Source: Armatimonadota bacterium (GTDB lineage: Bacteria; Armatimonadota; Zipacnadia; Zipacnadales; UBA11051). From it: 10,236 nt of DNA. Within the stretch, counting starts at the first letter, position 1. Each line of letters opens with the position of its first letter. The stretch lies in NCBI GenBank assembly GCA_003542955.1, contig DPJP01000284.1:4133-14368 (forward strand). Direction: 5' to 3'. Made by a program: the position numbers and the translations under genes. The notes under the pieces were generated by a model that saw only the letters and a program-made list of their open reading frames with translations, made no database searches and was not told the DNA's origin. Shown piece by piece: positions 5,693-10,236 of the stretch.

Positions 5693-7654
5693 TCATTGGT
5701 TGGGGGAGGTCTCGGGCCCTGTCTTCGAAGCGGCCATTGCGGCCTCGAGCACTTGTTTGACCACGGGGCCTGCCGTCTCGCTGCCGTAGCCGCCCTCGGC
5801 GATGATCGCGACGGCGACGAAGCGCGGCTTCTCGTAGGGCGCGAATGCCGTGATCCAGGCATGGGTCCTCAGACGCTTGTCGTGCTCGGCGGAGCCCGTC
5901 TTGGCCGCAACGGTGAACGGGCACCCCTGGAAGAGCTTGGCAGTGCCGTCGGAGGCGGTGACCGCCAGGCGCATCCCTCTGCGCACGCGCTCAAGTGTCT
6001 CCGGCTTCAGTTCCAGATGCCGTCTCATCCGTTTGTGGATCAGCCGGTCCGGGCGCCCGGTATGAGCCGGCCAGGCAATCTTGCGCACGAGCTGCGGCTG
6101 CAGCAGATCACCGTCGGTCGCGACGACTCCCGTCGCCATGGCCACTTGCAGGGGGTTCGCCTGGAGGAAGCCCTGACCGATGACCATATTCAGCGAGTCG
6201 CCCGTCCACCATCCTTCGCCCTTTCTCTCCGCCTTCCACTCCGGGCTTGGCACCAGGCCCGGGTGTTCCGAGGTGAGCCCAAGTCCGGTCAGTTCGCCGA
6301 AGCCGAACAGCTTCGCGTAGTCCCCGATGACGGTGCTGGAGAGGCCCTCCTTGAGCACGAGTTGGTAGAAGTACACATCGCATGAATGGGCGATGCCCTG
6401 GTAGAAGTTCATCGGGCCGTGCCCCCCCTCGTGTGGCCGCTTCCAGCACTGGTAGGGCTTGCGGTCGTCGCCCGCGTAGACGACGCCGGTGCAGTTGTAG
6501 GTCTTCTCCAGGCTGATGTCGGTGGTCTCGAGGGCTGCCGTCGCCGAAACCATCTTGAAGGTTGATGCCGGGGCGTAGGCTCCACCGAGCGCCTTGTTGA
6601 ACAGCGGCTTGCGCTTGCTGTTCATCAGGCCCTGGTATTCCTGGTCGGTCCAGCCGCGCACGTAGCCCCCGGGGTCATAGGGTGGGTAGCTTGCCAGCGC
6701 CAGGACGCCTCCGGTCGCGAGGTCGACGCAGACAGCGGCGCCATCGACGCCCGTCGTCGTCTGCACGGCGCGCGCCAGCGCCTCCTCGCACACTCTCTGC
6801 ACCGAGGTATCGAGTGTCAGATAGACACTTGCCCCGGGAACAGGCTCCTCCTCGTAGATAACCCGCGTCGGGTTGTTGTGGACATCCACCTCGTAGACCG
6901 TCCGGCCCATCTTGCCTTGCAGGATCGGCACGGCCGGCGCGCTGTCCGTATCCAGCTCGCACAGACGCTCGACACCCTCCTGCCCGACGATCGAGTCGGA
7001 ACGGTAGACGGGCTGTAAACCGATGCCCTCGGGCCTGGCCGATGTCTGATTCGTGGGCCCCTCGGGGTACCTGAAGTACTTGTAGGTGGCGTACTGCTCG
7101 GCGCTGATGGCGCGGGCGTAGCCGAGCGCATGTGCGGCGAGTGTCCCGTTCGGATACGCACGCCTGGCAGTCTCACCGATGCGGACGCCGGGCAGTTCGT
7201 GCTTGCGCTCCTCGACGTGTGCGACCACCTCGAACGGGATGTCCTCGCTCCCGGGGAGGACCTGTGTCTGCAGCCGCTGCGAGCGCGTTTTCTCGAAGTG
7301 CCCGCGCAACTCGGCAGCCGACCTGTTGCCGAGTATCCCGGCCAGGATGGCGATCTCCCTCTCGAGTTGCTCCTGATCCGACGGCAGTTGGTTGGGCACC
7401 AGCTCAATGTGCCAGACGTACTGGTTGTCGATGAGAACCTCGCCGTTACGGTCGAATACCAGCCCGCGCGGCGCGGCCTTGTACACCGTCGTCATTCTGG
7501 TTCTCTGCGCTCTCTCCGCGTAGGCGCCCCAATCCGCCACCTGCAGTGCCCACAGGCGCGCAATGAAGCTGAAGAGCACCAGCCCGAAGAATGCTCCCAG
7601 CCAGATCAGCCGTGTTGTCGGGGAAGACCCCTCGATTGATGTCTCCATGGTCAT
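5693..7654 (-). CDS. mrdA: Penicillin-binding protein 2, class B transpeptidase
   Basis: This 653-residue protein has one N-terminal membrane span (about 15-39), a PBP dimerisation region containing APRGLVFDRNG at 61-71, and a C-terminal transpeptidase domain. The active-site motifs are intact: SxxK as S364-TF-K367, the second motif as SCD at 424-426, and KTGS at 585-588. WWTGDSLNMVIGQGFLQANP (482-501) is a typical conserved block before KTG. The SCD form of motif two and the CW...GHG segment (403-413) point to the PBP2/MrdA branch, which crosslinks peptidoglycan in the elongasome, rather than the PBP3/FtsI branch. The start is ATG with a second in-frame ATG two codons later; neither has a strong ribosome site. 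It follows the class A PBP gene by 76 bases. The usual neighbours mreBCD and rodA are not in the window. Confidence 0.93.
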   Translation of the reverse strand: MTMETSIEGSSPTTRLIWLGAFFGLVLFSFIARLWALQVADWGAYAERAQRTRMTTVYKAAPRGLVFDRNGEVLIDNQYVWHIELVPNQLPSDQEQLEREIAILAGILGNRSAAELRGHFEKTRSQRLQTQVLPGSEDIPFEVVAHVEERKHELPGVRIGETARRAYPNGTLAAHALGYARAISAEQYATYKYFRYPEGPTNQTSARPEGIGLQPVYRSDSIVGQEGVERLCELDTDSAPAVPILQGKMGRTVYEVDVHNNPTRVIYEEEPVPGASVYLTLDTSVQRVCEEALARAVQTTTGVDGAAVCVDLATGGVLALASYPPYDPGGYVRGWTDQEYQGLMNSKRKPLFNKALGGAYAPASTFKMVSATAALETTDISLEKTYNCTGVVYAGDDRKPYQCWKRPHEGGHGPMNFYQGIAHSCDVYFYQLVLKEGLSSTVIGDYAKLFGFGELTGLGLTSEHPGLVPSPEWKAERKGEGWWTGDSLNMVIGQGFLQANPLQVAMATGVVATDGDLLQPQLVRKIAWPAHTGRPDRLIHKRMRRHLELKPETLERVRRGMRLAVTASDGTAKLFQGCPFTVAAKTGSAEHDKRLRTHAWITAFAPYEKPRFVAVAIIAEGGYGSETAGPVVKQVLEAAMAASKTGPETSPNQ

Positions 7655-7730
7655 TACCCGAGGGCGGCGGCGAGCGTCGACCGACTGGCCTTTGGCCCGC
7701 CGTCCGCCGGGGATAGGGGACGCAGTGCGG

Positions 7731-10106
7731 TCAATCCCCTGTGGCGGGGCTCGCAGGCGGAGGCTCTGTGGAGGTGCCGCCGCCGGAGGGCTCCTGACCG
7801 CCCCCGCCGCCGCGCGGTCCGTGCACTGAGCACGAGCCGCCCGGAGCCGAACCCGCAGGATATGAGCGCTCGACCGTCTGCGGGCAGTACGGCCCCGCCG
7901 GCTGCCCGGACTCCGCGCACACCGTCACCGTGACGGTGCCACCAGATGGCTCTCCGGCGCCCGGGCCCGTATCTCCCGCGCCGCCGTCGGCCGGCCTCGC
8001 CGGCGCCCGGTGCCTGCTGCAGCGCCCCGGCATCGCGCCACCGGGGGGGATTGTCCTCTCCGCCGTACTCGGGCAGTACTGCGTGGCCAGCCCGCCAGTC
8101 TCCGTGCAGATGGTGACCACCTGGGCCTCCTTCTCTTCCTCTTCCTTCTCCCGCGGCCCCGCCTCGCCGCTCCGACTCGCCTTGACCCCGCTGCCCTCCG
8201 GGTACTTGCCGTTGTAGCCGCGGTACTCCAGAGCGCGCGCCATGAACCTCTTGAACACCGGTCCGCAGAAGCCGCCGCCACTCGTGCCACGCATCGGCTT
8301 GTAGTCATCATTGCCGATCCAGACGGCGCAGGAGACGTCGGGTGTGTAGCCCACCCACCATGCGTCCCGTCCGCTCTGCGTTGTACCGGTCTTCCCGCAT
8401 GCCGGGTAGCCGGGCACCGATGCGCGCGTGCCCGTCCCCGACGTCACGACGGTGCGCATCATCGAGATCATGCTCAGCGCCGTCGCCTTGTTGATAACGC
8501 GCTTCTTGTCGGGCTGGACCTCGAGGACCAGGTCACCGTAGACGTTCTCGACCCTTCTGACGAAGCGGGGCTTGACTCTCAGCCCGCCGGTCGCGAACGT
8601 GCAGTAGCCGATCGCCTGTTCGAGGGGCGAAAGCTCGGATGTGCCCAGGGCGATGGCCGGAACCGGCCGCAGCCGCACCTCCGGAATACCCATCATCCGG
8701 GCCGCGGAGCGCTGCACCGTCCGCACGCCCAGCTTCTTCACCAGCCGCACCGATACGAGGTTCACGGACTGGGCGAGTGCGTGGCGCAGCGAGTGCATGC
8801 CGCCCTGGTTGGGGGAGTAGTTCTTCGGGTGCCATGCCCCGCGCCCACTGCCCCATGTCAACGGACCGCCGCTGAACTGCGACTCCGGGCCGTACCCGTG
8901 CTCGAGCGCCGTCGCCCACACGTAGGGCTTGAATGACGAGCCCGGCTGCCGACCCCATTGGGGCGGGCCCGGGTGCGCCCGGTTGTACTGGTTCTTCTCC
9001 CATTCGCCGACCCCGCCGACCATCGCCAGCACATCGCCCGTGTTCACTTCCACGCAGGCAAGCGCGCCCTGCCCGACATCATTGCGTTTGATGGCTCCAC
9101 TGGACCGGAGTGACTTGACCTGCTTCCCGAGCTCCTCCTCGGCCATCTGCTGGATCCTCAGGTCGATGGATGTGTAGATGCGCAGACCGCCCTGGTAGAT
9201 GGTGTCCTGCCCGTACTCATCACACAGCTCGCGGATAACCATGTGCGTGAAATAGGGGGCGTGCAGGGCGATGATCTCCTCTTCCTCCAGTGGCGCCAGG
9301 TTTGCCCGTATCTGGTGCTTGTTCGCCTCCGCCGCCTCCTGTGGCGTGATGTAGCCCAACTCCACCATCGCCTGCAGCACCGTCGTCCGCCGGTCTCGGG
9401 CTCGCTGCGGGGAGCGGTACGGGTCCGTATTGGTCGGTGACCGTGGCAGCCCCGCCAGCAGGGCCGCCTCCGGCAACTCCAGGTCCTTGACGTCCTTCCC
9501 GAAGTAGGTCCTTGCAGCCACCTTGACGCCGTAGGCGCTATGCCCGTAGTAGACCTCGTTCAGGTACATCTCGAGTATCTCGTCCTTCGAGTAGCGGCGC
9601 TCGACCTCGAGCGCGAGCAGCGCCTCGCGGATCTTGCGGTCCCACGTTCTGCGCTGTGTCAGCCACATGTTCCGGACCAGCTGCTGGGTTATGGTGCTGC
9701 CGCCCTGGCGTATTCCACCGTGCTTGAAGTTCACCCACATTGCCCGGGCGATGCCCTTGGGGTCGACACCCCGATGCTCGTAGAAGGGCCTGTCCTCGAT
9801 GGCGATGGTCGCCTGCCGCAGACAGAGGGGGACGTCCTGGAGGCTGACCGGCTCGCGGTCCTCGGTGGCGATACGGGCCAGTAGCGTGTGGGATGTCTTG
9901 CCCTGCTTGTCAATCTCGGTCGAGTAGAGCTCCGTAGTCAGTCTCGGACGGTAGGTGACGAGCTGCTCGGCGTCGGGCAACTCGTCGCGCACGGCCATCA
10001 GCCCGCCGGCCACCAGACCGGTGCCGATGAAGCAGAACGCAAGTGTAACTGCCGTCAGATAGCGGAAGAATCCGGCGTAGCGCCTGAGGAACCTGCGACT
10101 GATCAC
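7731..10106 (-). CDS. mrcA: Class A penicillin-binding protein 1A with duplicated Cys/His C-terminal motif
   Basis: This 791-residue bifunctional enzyme polymerises glycan strands and crosslinks peptides outside the membrane. An N-terminal anchor spans about 15-39. The GT51 glycosyltransferase domain shows the catalytic EDRPFYEHRG (104-113), GGSTITQQLVRN (136-147), RKIREALLALEVER and EILEMYLNEVYYG. The transpeptidase domain has SSFK (S390-K393), SVN (447-449) and KTGT (572-575). After an acidic linker (EKEEEEKE) the tail holds two copies of a motif with identical spacing, C-x10-C-x17-C-x2-H (Cys 667, 678, 696, His 699; Cys 730, 741, 759, His 762), separated by Pro/Gly-rich sequence. Single copies of similar motifs occur at the ends of some Gram-positive PBP1 proteins. 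The GTG start at 10104-10106 is chosen over an upstream ATG at 10169 because AGGAGG lies five bases before it and the normal basic anchor follows. It is the first gene of the wall operon. Confidence 0.95.
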   Translation of the reverse strand: MISRRFLRRYAGFFRYLTAVTLAFCFIGTGLVAGGLMAVRDELPDAEQLVTYRPRLTTELYSTEIDKQGKTSHTLLARIATEDREPVSLQDVPLCLRQATIAIEDRPFYEHRGVDPKGIARAMWVNFKHGGIRQGGSTITQQLVRNMWLTQRRTWDRKIREALLALEVERRYSKDEILEMYLNEVYYGHSAYGVKVAARTYFGKDVKDLELPEAALLAGLPRSPTNTDPYRSPQRARDRRTTVLQAMVELGYITPQEAAEANKHQIRANLAPLEEEEIIALHAPYFTHMVIRELCDEYGQDTIYQGGLRIYTSIDLRIQQMAEEELGKQVKSLRSSGAIKRNDVGQGALACVEVNTGDVLAMVGGVGEWEKNQYNRAHPGPPQWGRQPGSSFKPYVWATALEHGYGPESQFSGGPLTWGSGRGAWHPKNYSPNQGGMHSLRHALAQSVNLVSVRLVKKLGVRTVQRSAARMMGIPEVRLRPVPAIALGTSELSPLEQAIGYCTFATGGLRVKPRFVRRVENVYGDLVLEVQPDKKRVINKATALSMISMMRTVVTSGTGTRASVPGYPACGKTGTTQSGRDAWWVGYTPDVSCAVWIGNDDYKPMRGTSGGGFCGPVFKRFMARALEYRGYNGKYPEGSGVKASRSGEAGPREKEEEEKEAQVVTICTETGGLATQYCPSTAERTIPPGGAMPGRCSRHRAPARPADGGAGDTGPGAGEPSGGTVTVTVCAESGQPAGPYCPQTVERSYPAGSAPGGSCSVHGPRGGGGGQEPSGGGTSTEPPPASPATGD

Positions 10107-10111
10107 TGGGG

Positions 10112-10117
10112 CCTCCT
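10112..10117 (-). promoter_or_regulatory. Ribosome binding site of the class A PBP gene
   Basis: The minus strand reads AGGAGG, five bases before the GTG at 10106. It fixes the start and removes 21 residues from the longer possible frame. Confidence 0.85.
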
Positions 10118-10150
10118 GAAGCAGCACTCCACACCTGATGAGAGCGTCGC

Positions 10151-10167
10151 GCCGGGAACACACCGGC
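10151..10167 (-). other. Short inverted repeat in the PBP leader
   Basis: GCCGG (10151-10155) and CCGGC (10163-10167) form a 5-bp stem with a 7-base loop within the approximately 100-base leader of the PBP operon. It is short and could be chance in GC-rich DNA. Confidence 0.25.
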
Positions 10168-10216
10168 ACGCATGCCGCCTGCAGTCAACAACGACGCCCC
10201 TGCAGCGGACCATGCC

Positions 10217-10225
10217 ATTATAGCA
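10217..10225 (-). promoter_or_regulatory. Extended -10 promoter of the wall operon
   Basis: The minus strand reads TGCTATAAT: a perfect TATAAT hexamer with the TGn extension, rare by chance in such GC-rich sequence. The -35 region would fall just beyond the window edge. Transcription starting near 10210 would give a leader of about 100 bases before the class A PBP gene. Confidence 0.65.
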
Positions 10226-10236
10226 GATTCGTGCCC

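Noticed and set aside
10107..10169. Longer PBP1A starting at the ATG at 10169
   Set aside because: The added 21 residues are not part of the usual N-terminus, and a strong AGGAGG lies right before the GTG at 10106.

Overview
The window is GC-rich bacterial DNA with short gaps and almost every gene on the minus strand. Nothing in it names the phylum. A class A PBP with a cysteine-motif tail, a FemX-type transferase, a Firmicutes-style RsmJ-like methyltransferase and formate-THF ligase sequence suggest a non-proteobacterial lineage. Arrays of CGCGAA-core repeats like the one here are, from general experience, common in genomes of environmental phyla such as Planctomycetota and Armatimonadota. 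The placement is tentative.

Right part, read leftward from a TATAAT promoter at 10217-10225. The genes are a bifunctional class A PBP (10106-7731), a monofunctional transpeptidase of the PBP2 type (7654-5693), a FemX/FemAB peptidoglycan interpeptide ligase (5669-4596), a two-helix membrane protein of the phage-holin/YqjE kind (4550-4176), an overlapping single-helix membrane protein (4228-3803), and then a tldD start (3784). Together they make a cell-wall and envelope operon: glycan polymerisation and crosslinking, bridge formation, and small membrane proteins.

Middle. The reading frame that begins as TldD does not end as TldD. After the HEAFGH zinc motif, around 2967-3001, it passes in frame and without a stop into the C-terminal half of formate-tetrahydrofolate ligase, which runs to its normal C-terminus at 2138. 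Each enzyme lacks its other half, including TldD's C-terminal zinc ligand region and the ligase's P-loop. The crossover lies in a stretch (GNSILADKI) that resembles both families. It is either a real recombination or deletion product, or an assembly join. This is the most important observation in the window.

Left part. A 330-bp gap (1808-2137) holds four copies of a roughly 40-bp element, each built of three CGCGAA-core subunits, arranged as two nested inverted pairs. Beyond it a compact run of HIT hydrolase (1807-1463), RsmJ-like methyltransferase (1449-637) and YfcE-type phosphodiesterase (633-73) has its own likely promoter. The extreme left end carries the last codons of a convergent plus-strand gene. 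No tRNA, rRNA, CRISPR, IS transposase or phage genes were seen.
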